Under the pieces are notes generated by a model. It had not been told where the DNA came from. It did no database searches and worked only from the letters and a program-made list of their open reading frames with translations. Positions 24,504 to 33,787 of a stretch of 64,000 nucleotides of DNA are shown here, in pieces. Source of the DNA: Pleomorphomonas carboxyditropha (lineage in GTDB: Bacteria > Pseudomonadota > Alphaproteobacteria > Rhizobiales > Pleomorphomonadaceae); the NCBI RefSeq assembly GCF_002770725.1, contig NZ_NQVN01000022.1, positions 1 through 64,000 on the forward strand. Reading direction: 5' to 3'. The position numbers were made by a program, and so were the translations under genes. Positions within the stretch are counted from its first letter, which is position 1, and each line of letters starts with the position of its first letter.

Positions 24504-25001
24504 TCAGGCCTCGTCCGCCATGGCCTCGACGAGTTGATCGAGCGCCGTGCTCCAGCCGTCGTGAAAGCCCATGTCTTCGTGCCGCTGGCGCGCCTTGGCC
24601 GTGGCGTGCATGCCGTGCGCCCGATAGCGGGTGCCGCCGGCTTCCTCGCTGAAGGTCAGGACGGCGGTGAAGACGAAATCGGTATCGCTGGTCGGCTGGG
24701 CATGCGGCCGGAACCCGGCGGTGAGCGCCGTCGTCCAGACCAGCCGGCTGTCCGGCTCGACCAGAAGATAGCAGCCGGCGCCGGCTACCTCGGTGCCTTC
24801 GGGCGAGCGCATCACCGTTGCGAAGCCGCCGCCGGGCCGGAGGTCGATCTCGCAGCGCACCGTCGCCCAGGGACGGGGACAGAACCACTTCATCAGGCGC
24901 TCGGGCTCGGTCCAGGCCTTCCAGACGAGCCGCCGCGGCGTCGGCACGACGCGCTCCAGCAGGAGATCGAGTTCGGGATCGAAGGCGTCGATGGCGATCA
25001 T
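24504..25001 (-). CDS. SRPBCC/AHSA1-family protein
   Basis: 165 aa, a START-like helix-grip fold of the AHSA1 type (LERVVPTPRRLVWKAWTEPE, then LMKWFCPRPWATV, then FATVMRSPEGTEV, ending HDGWSTALDQLVEAM). Such small proteins bind hydrophobic ligands or act as Hsp90 co-factors; htpG is in the same neighbourhood, but a link is only speculative. I chose the ATG at 25001 because the domain begins a few residues later. It is not part of the conserved murA-yacG block and looks like an insertion with the two genes upstream. Confidence 0.85.
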   Translation of the reverse strand: MIAIDAFDPELDLLLERVVPTPRRLVWKAWTEPERLMKWFCPRPWATVRCEIDLRPGGGFATVMRSPEGTEVAGAGCYLLVEPDSRLVWTTALTAGFRPHAQPTSDTDFVFTAVLTFSEEAGGTRYRAHGMHATAKARQRHEDMGFHDGWSTALDQLVEAMADEA

Positions 25002-25045
25002 GCGTCCGGTCCTCCCAGAACGCCGCGTCGGGGTCGACGGGCATA

Positions 25046-25540
25046 TCAACCGTCCCGCAGTAAACCGCCAAACCGCGCAAGGATTATGGCGACGATCTCG
25101 TCGACGCCCGGCGCCCCGGTGACGATGACGTCGCTGAAGGCGCGCCGGTGATAGCCCTCGTCATACATCTCGCGGATGCGGGCGCGCTCCCAATCGTCGA
25201 GCGTACGAAGGCCCCGGTCGCCGAGGGCCACCTCGGGCGGCGGCGCCAGCGTCACCGTCAACAGCCGGGTTGCGTGGGCCTCGGCGACCGCGAGGAGGCG
25301 CGCGTGGTCTACCTCGCGCAAGGGATAGGCGATGACGAGCCGCTCGGCCGGATTGCCGGCGATCTCGGCCGCAAGCCGGCGGAGAGCCGCCTCGATGCGC
25401 AGGGCGAGCGGAGCGTCCGCCGGCGCGTCGTGGTCGTCGCCGTCGATGAAGATCGCACCGTCGATGGCGAGGGCGAGCGCCCGGCCGATGGTCGTCTTGC
25501 CGTCGTTGATCGGCCCGTTGACGACGACGACGGTTCTCAC
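25046..25540 (-). CDS. P-loop kinase-like protein
   Basis: 164 aa. The N-terminus has a Walker A loop, VVVVNGPINDGKTTIGRALA, followed by an acidic strand FIDGDDHDAPAD that could supply substrate or Mg2+ ligands. The pattern fits small-molecule kinases of the shikimate/gluconate-kinase or AAA_18 kind, but I cannot assign a substrate. The GTG start at 25540 overlaps the stop of the GNAT gene (GTGA), so the two are translationally coupled. The longer frame upstream lies entirely inside the GNAT gene in another frame and was discarded. Confidence 0.7.
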   Translation of the reverse strand: MRTVVVVNGPINDGKTTIGRALALAIDGAIFIDGDDHDAPADAPLALRIEAALRRLAAEIAGNPAERLVIAYPLREVDHARLLAVAEAHATRLLTVTLAPPPEVALGDRGLRTLDDWERARIREMYDEGYHRRAFSDVIVTGAPGVDEIVAIILARFGGLLRDG

Positions 25541-25977
25541 GGCGTCAGCTTGTAGACGATCATGCCGCTCGCCGGGGCGAAGCCGTCGTAGAGGCGGCGG
25601 GCGGGGTTGTCCTCGCGGGTGTGCCAGTAGAGCCGGTTCCAGCCTTTGGTCCTGGCGAGAACGCGGATATCCTCGATCAGCGCCCGGCCGGCGCCGCGGC
25701 TGCGCCTTTGCGGATCGACGTAGAGATCCTCGAGATAGCAATGCGGCGTCAGCGCCCAGCTCCCCTCGTGCAGCAGGCAGACCGCGAAGCCGACGATGGC
25801 GTCGTCCGCCACGGCGAGGCGGCAGAACACCGGGCTCGCCGGGTCGAGGATGCGCGCCCAGGTGTGGGCGGTGACCTCGTCCGGCACCGTGGCGCCGAGA
25901 TGGGCGAGATAGCCGGCCCAGAGGCGGCGCCAGGCGCCCTCGTCGCTCGCCTCGGCCTCGCGGATCGCCACGTCCAT
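25537..25977 (-). CDS. GNAT-family N-acetyltransferase
   Basis: 146 aa. The acetyl-CoA binding motif is clear: LEDLYVDPQRRSRGAGRALI at about residues 82-101 (R/Q-x-x-G-x-G/A). It then continues with HTREDNPARRLYDGFAP and a final strand MIVYKL typical of the GNAT fold. The substrate is unknown. It lies 5 bp downstream of murA on the same strand and overlaps the kinase-like gene by 4 bp, so murA, GNAT and kinase probably form one transcript. Confidence 0.87.
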   Translation of the reverse strand: MDVAIREAEASDEGAWRRLWAGYLAHLGATVPDEVTAHTWARILDPASPVFCRLAVADDAIVGFAVCLLHEGSWALTPHCYLEDLYVDPQRRSRGAGRALIEDIRVLARTKGWNRLYWHTREDNPARRLYDGFAPASGMIVYKLTP

Positions 25978-25982
25978 GGCGG

Positions 25983-27272
<1,290 letters not shown>

Positions 27273-27326
27273 CTTCACCTCGGGCCGGCGGTGCCGGCGA
27301 TCTCGTGTTCTGTCGCGTGGGACGCG

Positions 27327-27536
27327 TCACTCCTGGCCGGAACCGTCCGGCTTATGGTCGTCCGGCCGGGCGGCGGCAAGCCCGGCGCGCTGGTCGGCCT
27401 CGCCGGCGCGGCGGCCGCGCGCCTGCGCCTTGCGCTTCATGAGGTTCCGGCGCAGCGCCTCGGCGAGGCGCCGCTCCCGTTCCGCCTTGGCGTCGCGCCC
27501 CGCGCCGCCCCTTGCCGTGCCGTCGTCGCTCGCCAT
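27327..27536 (-). CDS. Small basic hypothetical protein upstream of murA
   Basis: 69 aa, rich in Arg, Ala and Lys (KAERERRLAEALRRNLMKRK). It looks like a helical, probably disordered peptide. Small proteins with this LRRNLxxRKAQxR pattern are common just upstream of murA in rhizobia, which is my reason for calling it; I do not know a function. The start is uncertain: ATG at 27536 or an upstream in-frame GTG at 27584. Confidence 0.6.
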   Translation of the reverse strand: MASDDGTARGGAGRDAKAERERRLAEALRRNLMKRKAQARGRRAGEADQRAGLAAARPDDHKPDGSGQE

Positions 27537-27761
27537 GATGCCGCGCCGTCCCTTTCCGGCCTTCCTTGCGATCCTTTTCTCCACCTTTCAAGGGATTTCG
27601 TCGGCAAAGCCGGCTTTTCCCGCGACCGTGGCCCCGCGCCCACCGACGGACGCCTTTTTAGCGGTCGATTTCCTCTTCTATGGGGTTGCGTGGTGGGCAG
27701 AACTATGGCAGGAGAACGCCCGTCCACGACGACCGCTTCGGCCGCCTTCCCGGACAACGAT

Positions 27762-27838
<77 letters not shown>

Positions 27839-27899
27839 AATTCCTTGAAATAACTGAGCTTTTCCTAGGAATTCCGCAGGTTTTCGGGACAAAACGGGC

Positions 27900-27990
27900 T
27901 AGCACGCTGTTAGCACGAGGTTGTCCTGCTTATTATTTTTCAATAAGTTAGCGGTAGCGTGCAGCGTGCTATTAGCACGCACCTAGCACA
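27900..27990. repeat. Left-end integrase arm-type sites (TAGCACG/TAGCACA)
   Basis: TAGCACG occurs at 27900, 27911 and 27973, and TAGCACA at 27984. The last two, 11 bp apart, are mirrored by a pair with the same spacing at the right end (55563 and 55574). Confidence 0.65.
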
Positions 27991-28024
27991 CCGACGCAGC
28001 ACAGTAACTCGCTGGTGGCGACCC

Positions 28025-29338
28025 ATGGATCTGCCCAAACTGCCCTATGTCGTATTTTCCCGGGTGGATAGCCCGAGCCTCTGGGTTCGATTCTCCATAC
28101 CCGGCCAAGGGCAGAAACGGATTTGCCTGAAGACCGACAACGAAGAAGAAGCCAAGCGGCGCGCCGAGATCGAATACCAACGCGCCCTCTGGAGCGCCGA
28201 GCAAGGCACACTTCCGGGAAGGACATCCTTCGACAAGGTCGCTCGCCAATATCTTGAAAGCGCCCAACTGGAAGCCGGAAGCAATGCGTCCAAACTCTCC
28301 AAGGTCGCAGCCGACCGAGGCGTGCTTGACCGCTATATGGTCCCCTTCTTCGGTAGAAGCCCCATAACAGCCATTAGCGTCCCGAAGCTTCACAGCTACA
28401 TGGAATGGCGGAGAAGCTACTGGACGAGCGGTCCTGGGGCAAAACAGACGCATATCGCCTACGAGCGAAAGGGACGCCGGGTAATCCGTCCCGCCCAGCA
28501 CATTGAGGCGACGCTCAGCACGCTACGCCGAGAAGCCGTCACCATGCGGTCGGTGTTCAAGCACGCTGTTCGGCTTGGCTATCTCAAAGCCTCGGATATT
28601 CCCAAGATCGACTTGGTTGCGGAGGAACGGAACAAGCGACCTTCCTTCACCGATGCCGAGGTTGCCAAGCTCATGCAGGTCGCAGAGCAACGGATGATCG
28701 ACGTTCTCGCTCCCCAGCGCCGAGGCAAGCAACAGCCGAACTCCTGGAAGGACATGGACGGCAAAGAGATCACGCCTTCGGTCAGCCGCGTCGCCTATGA
28801 GCGAACGGTGCTCTACTGGTTCATCAACATCGCGCTCGAAACAGGCATGCGACCGACCGAGCTATTCAACCTCGATTGGGGGCATATCGTTGGCTTCAAG
28901 GAAGAGCGCGACAAGCCAATCGTTGAGCAGCGCATTCGCATCCTGGCCTACGGCAAAGGCAAGAAGCCGCAACAACTCGTGCCGAATATCGGTGCTGCGA
29001 CGAGTTTCGCCGCCCTTTGGGACGCTTTTAAAAAAGTTCACGGACGGGAACCGAGAGACGACGAGCCGGTGTTCGTCAATGCCTCTGGTGAACGAGCACA
29101 ATCTTACAAGAAGAGCCTCAATGCCCTTCTGGAAGCGGCCAAGCTCAAGACCGACGTGTTCGGTCAGGTTCGCTCGGCCTACAGCTTCCGACATACATAT
29201 GCGACGCGGCAGCTCAGAAAGGGAACCGACGTCTACACGTTGGCGATCAACATGCGGACGTCGGTGCGCATGATCGAGATGTACTATTCCGACGTGGTGC
29301 CGGAGGATTTGGCGAGGCAGCTTGAGGGGAGCTATTAG
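28025..29338 (+). CDS. int: Tyrosine-type site-specific integrase of the island
   Basis: 437 aa. The N-terminal segment (residues 1-60) resembles an arm-binding domain; a SAM-like core-binding domain follows to about 190. The catalytic domain keeps Arg in TGMRPTELFNLDW, HxxR in FRHTYATRQLRKG and the nucleophile Tyr in IEMYYSDVVPEDL. It catalyses integration and, with an excisionase, excision at tRNA-Thr. I chose the ATG at 28025 after the TAGCAC arm sites; the frame opens earlier at 27959 but runs through those repeats. It ends 61 bp before thsB, which converges on it. Confidence 0.92.
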   Translation: MDLPKLPYVVFSRVDSPSLWVRFSIPGQGQKRICLKTDNEEEAKRRAEIEYQRALWSAEQGTLPGRTSFDKVARQYLESAQLEAGSNASKLSKVAADRGVLDRYMVPFFGRSPITAISVPKLHSYMEWRRSYWTSGPGAKQTHIAYERKGRRVIRPAQHIEATLSTLRREAVTMRSVFKHAVRLGYLKASDIPKIDLVAEERNKRPSFTDAEVAKLMQVAEQRMIDVLAPQRRGKQQPNSWKDMDGKEITPSVSRVAYERTVLYWFINIALETGMRPTELFNLDWGHIVGFKEERDKPIVEQRIRILAYGKGKKPQQLVPNIGAATSFAALWDAFKKVHGREPRDDEPVFVNASGERAQSYKKSLNALLEAAKLKTDVFGQVRSAYSFRHTYATRQLRKGTDVYTLAINMRTSVRMIEMYYSDVVPEDLARQLEGSY

Positions 29339-29399
29339 GTATAACACGTTAAGCGCGTCACTACTCCCCTCCCCACACAGTGCGTATCCCCAACTACTC

Positions 29400-29999
29400 T
29401 CAGCGTCCTGCTATATTTGCGGCAGTCTCGATCCAACCACCAATATTCTTATGGCCATCCTGCCCCGCGTAGTCATAAGCCAAGCAGTGATCCGACAGCT
29501 TAACTACAGTATTACTTGTTGGCGCTGGAAACCAGAGAACGCCGGTCGGAATGGCAAGGGTGTAATCAGCATACTTCTTCCACTCACCTCCAATTCGTTC
29601 GGCCAGATAAATACCATCGTTAGCTTTGTACACCCCCATAGAGGCGAGTGGGTCTTCGCCTTTCGACGCAGTATATCCATCCATATTCTTTATCCCATGG
29701 ATGTACACTGTCAGTATACCGTTACCTTTTATAACACTTCTGGCAATCTCATATCTCACCCACCGCCTCTCCGAGGTTTTAGAACCCGCCAAAACGCATG
29801 TGACTGAAGTGTTTTCTACCCCCTCCCGCAAGAACCTCTTCAACGCGTCCTCGCTCTCTTTGCGCGAAGCCTCAAATACGCTCGCATCAAAGAAGCCATT
29901 TGGCTGTTGTTCGGCTGGCTTAACGACCCAGGAATTTCTTACAACGTAAGCGCGAGTCACGTCAGGCTGGTAATGAAAGGAAAAGAACGTACGGCGCAT
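29400..29999 (-). CDS. thsB: Thoeris ThsB: TIR-domain (DUF1863) phage sensor and cyclase
   Basis: 199 aa. The N-terminal 120 residues match the DUF1863/MTH538 TIR-like fold of ThsB (RRTFFSFHYQPDVTRAYVVR, GFFDASVFEASRKESEDALK, TSVTCVLAGSKTSERRWVRY). Catalytic-type residues include the Ser in FFSFHY and acidic residues later. On phage infection ThsB makes a cyclic ADP-ribose isomer that activates ThsA. GAGGGGGTT precedes the ATG at 29999. It is transcribed away from thsA with 138 bp between the starts; most known loci are co-directional. The C-terminal 80 residues are less conserved. Confidence 0.88.
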   Translation of the reverse strand: MRRTFFSFHYQPDVTRAYVVRNSWVVKPAEQQPNGFFDASVFEASRKESEDALKRFLREGVENTSVTCVLAGSKTSERRWVRYEIARSVIKGNGILTVYIHGIKNMDGYTASKGEDPLASMGVYKANDGIYLAERIGGEWKKYADYTLAIPTGVLWFPAPTSNTVVKLSDHCLAYDYAGQDGHKNIGGWIETAANIAGR

Positions 30000-30137
30000 A
30001 ACTTAACCCCCTCATGAATGTTTCTCATCCTTATTCAATCAGGGGTTCCAGCTTATTCCTAGTTGAAATCCAGCGGACGTTATGTGAGTGCTAAACGAAT
30101 TCACAGAAAACAGAGACCCAGCTCCAGGAAGTTGCTG

Positions 30138-31574
30138 ATGCCCCTCTCTTCGGATGTAACGGCGTTCTGCCGGAAGTTTGCAAAGGAGCTCGCGGAAGGT
30201 ACGGCTGCAATCTTCGCAGGAGCCGGCCTATCAGCCTCGGCAGGGTTCGTGAACTGGCGACAGCTGCTAGAGCCCTTTGCGACAGAACTTGGCTTGAGCG
30301 TAGATAAAGAAAGCGACCACCTCGTCAGATTTGCTCAGTACTCGCAGAATTATAAGGGAGGCAACCGAGCGCATCTTAATGAGGCTCTTATCACAGCGTT
30401 TCCTAGCTTGGCATCGCCGGCAATCAACCACCAGATTCTAGCGCGATTGCCAATCCAAACTTTCTGGACAACTAATTACGACAAGCTGATCGAGACTGCA
30501 CTGGTAGATGCGAGGAAGACCCCTGACGTCAAACACACTGATAGTCAGCTCCCCATCACCAAGCCGAAACGAGACGCAGTTGTTTACAAGATGCATGGTG
30601 ATGTTGATCGCCCCCAAGAAGCAGTACTCACGCGAGACGATTACGAGGCATACGCCCAGAAGCATATAGGGTTCGTAAACGCACTCGTGGGTGACTTGAC
30701 TGGGAAGACGTTTTTATTCATTGGCTTTAGTTTTTCCGATCCGAATCTAGATCAAGTTTTAACGCAACTAAGACTTAGATACCAATCCGGGCAACGCGAG
30801 CATTATTGTTTCGTGCGCATACCCGACAGCAATGATTTCAAAAACAACGAGGACTTTATTTACGCCAAAGCGCGGCATCGGCACTTTGTCAATGACCTGA
30901 AACGCTACAATGTTACAACTTTGGAGATAAGCGACTATTCTGAGATAACCGAAGCGCTCTCGGCGATTGAACGCCTCTATCGTCGAAGGTTGATATTCGT
31001 GTCAGGCAGCGCCTCAGATTTTGCCCCCTGGGGCGAAAGTGCGGTCAATGCATTCTTTCGTGACCTTGGTGCAATTCTTATCGATAATGACTTTCAGATT
31101 GTAACTGGCTTTGGGCTTGGTGTGGGCAACTCATTAATAAGTGGGGCGATTGAGAAAGCCTATTCAAGAAAAAACCTGCGGCTAGATAACTTCCTTCAAG
31201 TTCGTCCTTTCCCGCGCGACATCGCCGATCCCATGCAGCGGGCTGTCATATGGAAAAAGTATCGAGAAGAACTTCTATCCCTTCCAGGGATCGCGCTATT
31301 TTTATTTGGTAATAAGCTTGAAAATGATCAAATTGTTCCAGCCGACGGTGTTAGAAAAGAATTCGAGATCGCGAGGATGCAGGGGGTCGAGGTTTTACCT
31401 GTTGGCGCCACTGGGAGTATGGCCGCAACACTTGCCGTCGAAATACTAAAAGAACCTAGCGGGCTCAGCCCAACTGTCATTGACGCGCTAACTAGGCTCA
31501 ATGAGAAAGTAACCGATATTAAGATGCTGCTCCAACCTATAACTGATGCGCTCAAAGCCCTCGCGGCCGAGTGA
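30138..31574 (+). CDS. thsA: Thoeris ThsA: SIR2 NADase with C-terminal SLOG domain
   Basis: 478 aa. The SIR2-like domain (residues about 1-280) has FAGAGLSASAGFVNWRQLL near 26 and the catalytic pair Asn113 (FWTTNYDKLIE) and His153 (KMHGDVD), almost at the same positions as in the characterised Bacillus cereus ThsA (Asn112, His152). A SLOG domain (about 290-450: LIFVSGSASDFAPWGESAVN, then IVTGFGLGVGNSLISGAI) should bind the cyclic ADP-ribose signal and switch on NAD+ degradation, causing abortive infection. The ATG at 30138 follows AGGAAG; earlier in-frame codons lie outside the domain. Confidence 0.92.
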   Translation: MPLSSDVTAFCRKFAKELAEGTAAIFAGAGLSASAGFVNWRQLLEPFATELGLSVDKESDHLVRFAQYSQNYKGGNRAHLNEALITAFPSLASPAINHQILARLPIQTFWTTNYDKLIETALVDARKTPDVKHTDSQLPITKPKRDAVVYKMHGDVDRPQEAVLTRDDYEAYAQKHIGFVNALVGDLTGKTFLFIGFSFSDPNLDQVLTQLRLRYQSGQREHYCFVRIPDSNDFKNNEDFIYAKARHRHFVNDLKRYNVTTLEISDYSEITEALSAIERLYRRRLIFVSGSASDFAPWGESAVNAFFRDLGAILIDNDFQIVTGFGLGVGNSLISGAIEKAYSRKNLRLDNFLQVRPFPRDIADPMQRAVIWKKYREELLSLPGIALFLFGNKLENDQIVPADGVRKEFEIARMQGVEVLPVGATGSMAATLAVEILKEPSGLSPTVIDALTRLNEKVTDIKMLLQPITDALKALAAE

Positions 31575-31802
31575 GTGCTCTATGGAGTCTTTCGATGCCG
31601 CCTAGGCAGCCGCTATCTAGAGACGAGCCTACAAGCACGTGAGTTCGGCAATCTCTCCATGAGACTACACAACCCGAAAGGAGCCAATGGCCTTCCTTTC
31701 GCACAGCCGTAAGGACGTCTTCCGACCGACGTACTCGATTGAGTTCGTTCCGCCTATGGATTCCGACACACCTGTGCGCCATAGCATCTTCGCGAGGTCA
31801 CC

Positions 31803-32453
31803 CTACGCCCGCCTCAAAGTCATCTTGCCAGCGGTGTTCAGGCCAAGATGCCAATTGCGATTTGTCCAGTATACGCCCTCTAGCCAGATATTATCTCCTT
31901 GCCGTTCAACGCAAAGATTCGCAGCACCGTAATGTGAGCTGCTGTCAGTAGTTTCTGGCACCTTTGTAGTGTTTTCATAATGGCAGTGAAGCGTCACAGA
32001 TCCATCTTCAGGATCACGCGTTGCTCGGACAAATATTGTCTTCGATGTCGAGTAACGACTGTCCGAGATCAGGTTCATCCGTATGTAGAACAACCGAGCA
32101 ATGATCGTCACCGTTGCCGGTACTGCGACTAGCGGCACTGATGCGGCTCCCGGGCATGCACGTTGCTGTATAGCTGGCCAGTTAGATTCTAGTATAGCCT
32201 TCCACTCCCCGTCGATCGGCGGAAACCAGTTTCGAACCAGCGGCAAACGGCATAGGAGTGCAAAAAAGGGGCTTTGCCCAACCAACGTGACCGCTGTTCC
32301 GCAAGCAAATACGGCCTCCGATGCAATCTGCCACCACCCCACAAACGACGACTGATCGGTGGGCGGCGCTAGTATCGCCCATGCTGTAAAAACCAAAGCA
32401 CAAAGCAGGCCAAAAAGAGATAGCGAGCGGCGTATGCCGAGAATCTGATACAT
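31803..32453 (-). CDS. cap15: CBASS effector Cap15 (two-TM, beta-barrel cyclic-dinucleotide receptor)
   Basis: 216 aa. Two N-terminal transmembrane helices (residues about 7-60: SLSLFGLLCALVFTAWAILA, then a second) precede a soluble beta-barrel (PPIDGEWKAILESNWPAI, TRDPEDGSVTLHCHYEN, HYGAANLCVERQGDNIWLEG, ending GLNTAGKMTLRR) that matches the Cap15/S-2TM-beta family. Cap15 binds the CD-NTase product and disrupts the inner membrane, killing the infected cell. The ATG at 32453 follows CAGGAGCAACGG. It is divergent from the CD-NTase gene with an 80-bp gap, whereas the effector usually lies in the same operon. Confidence 0.85.
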   Translation of the reverse strand: MYQILGIRRSLSLFGLLCALVFTAWAILAPPTDQSSFVGWWQIASEAVFACGTAVTLVGQSPFFALLCRLPLVRNWFPPIDGEWKAILESNWPAIQQRACPGAASVPLVAVPATVTIIARLFYIRMNLISDSRYSTSKTIFVRATRDPEDGSVTLHCHYENTTKVPETTDSSSHYGAANLCVERQGDNIWLEGVYWTNRNWHLGLNTAGKMTLRRA

Positions 32454-32533
32454 CCGTTGCTCCTGCCTTGTTTCTGCTGGTGGTTGTTCCAATATAGATG
32501 CAAACTGCTGGGCTACGAAGGGGGATTAAGGTA

Positions 32534-33787
32534 ATGACGCTCAATGCACATCGCGTTTTCACTGGCCCCGCAGACGCTGATCACTTTTTGGCCGCGCTCA
32601 CGCTGGAGCCTGCGACAGAGCAACTTTTGAGGGCAGCGAGAGAGACCTGCCGGGAAGCGATCCGCTCAGGTTTGCGAACTTGGTCGACGATTCTTCAGAA
32701 ATCGATGCTGTTCGAAGCGGCGCAGGTAAACATCGCACCGGCTTCTCTGAAGCCTAAATTCAAGATGCAGGGCAGTTTTGCCTACCGTACCCTCAACAGG
32801 CCGGCGCATACGCCGCCACAGGAGATAGACCTAGACGATGGTGTCTTTGTTCCAGTCTCCTTCCTCAATGACAACGGACGCGCGCATCCTGCGCTAATCA
32901 GTTCTGGCTACTTCCAAGCCGTCGAGGCGACGTTAATACCAGTCTGTCAGGAAAAGGGCTGGACGCTAGTCACTGACAAGCCGTCTTGCGTGCGTGTCGA
33001 GCTTAATGACGAAGCCCATATCGACTTTGCTCTCTATGCCATCCCCGACGATGAGTTCGGCCAGTTGATTGAGACCGAAGCGCTGGCTAAGGCGATGAAC
33101 GCGCAAGACCGCGCCCTGTTGAATGAGCAGATCGAACTCGCCGAAGACCTCTACCGGGGTTTGCGCGAAGATCAAATCATGCTGGCGCACCGGAAAGAGG
33201 GATGGAAGCCGTCCGATCCGCGAAAGCTGGAGGACTGGTTCCGCGCCGCGCTGCGCACTCACGGCGAGCAGCTTCGACGAGTTTGCCGCTACTTAAAGGG
33301 ATGGCGCGACCACCACTGGGAGGCTTGCCGTTTGTCTTCGATCGCGTTGATGTCCTGCGTGATCACTACTTACGATGAGGCCGCAGCGAAGCCAGCTGAC
33401 GACCGTGATGATCTCGCATTACTGGCGGTTGCCGATCGATTGCCGAACTTGCTTCAAGGACGCATCGTTAATCCCGTGGTCGATGACCAGTATCTCGACG
33501 AAGGTTGGGAAGAAGAGGATCGTACGCGCTTCGTTAACGAAGCTCAGGCCTTACGAGACCGACTGCACGAAGCGATCGTCGATACCGACAGCGCGCCGCG
33601 CGCGCTGGCCAGTCTTGTGAGCGCCTTTGGCGATCGGCTTCCGGATGATTATAACCTAATCAAATCAGAGGATAGTGCCACACTTGCAGCACCTGCTGTC
33701 CTGACCTCAGGCCTTGTCAAGCAGATGGGAGGCGACCGCGAGCCGCAACAGGCGGTAAAACGCGAGGGCGACAGACGTTATGGTTGA
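32534..33787 (+). CDS. CBASS cyclic oligonucleotide synthase (CD-NTase)
   Basis: 417 aa. Residues about 55-190 carry the nucleotidyltransferase core: the GS motif in KMQGSFAYRTLN, the DxD metal site in EIDLDDGVFVPV, and a third acidic residue in HIDFALYAIP. A helical C-terminal domain follows. It resembles DncV-like CD-NTases of type II CBASS and should make a cyclic dinucleotide or trinucleotide on infection; the product cannot be read from sequence. The ATG at 32534 is favoured over an upstream in-frame start. Its stop overlaps the cap2 start by 8 bp. The C-terminal tail would be the part conjugated by Cap2. Confidence 0.9.
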   Translation: MTLNAHRVFTGPADADHFLAALTLEPATEQLLRAARETCREAIRSGLRTWSTILQKSMLFEAAQVNIAPASLKPKFKMQGSFAYRTLNRPAHTPPQEIDLDDGVFVPVSFLNDNGRAHPALISSGYFQAVEATLIPVCQEKGWTLVTDKPSCVRVELNDEAHIDFALYAIPDDEFGQLIETEALAKAMNAQDRALLNEQIELAEDLYRGLREDQIMLAHRKEGWKPSDPRKLEDWFRAALRTHGEQLRRVCRYLKGWRDHHWEACRLSSIALMSCVITTYDEAAAKPADDRDDLALLAVADRLPNLLQGRIVNPVVDDQYLDEGWEEEDRTRFVNEAQALRDRLHEAIVDTDSAPRALASLVSAFGDRLPDDYNLIKSEDSATLAAPAVLTSGLVKQMGGDREPQQAVKREGDRRYG

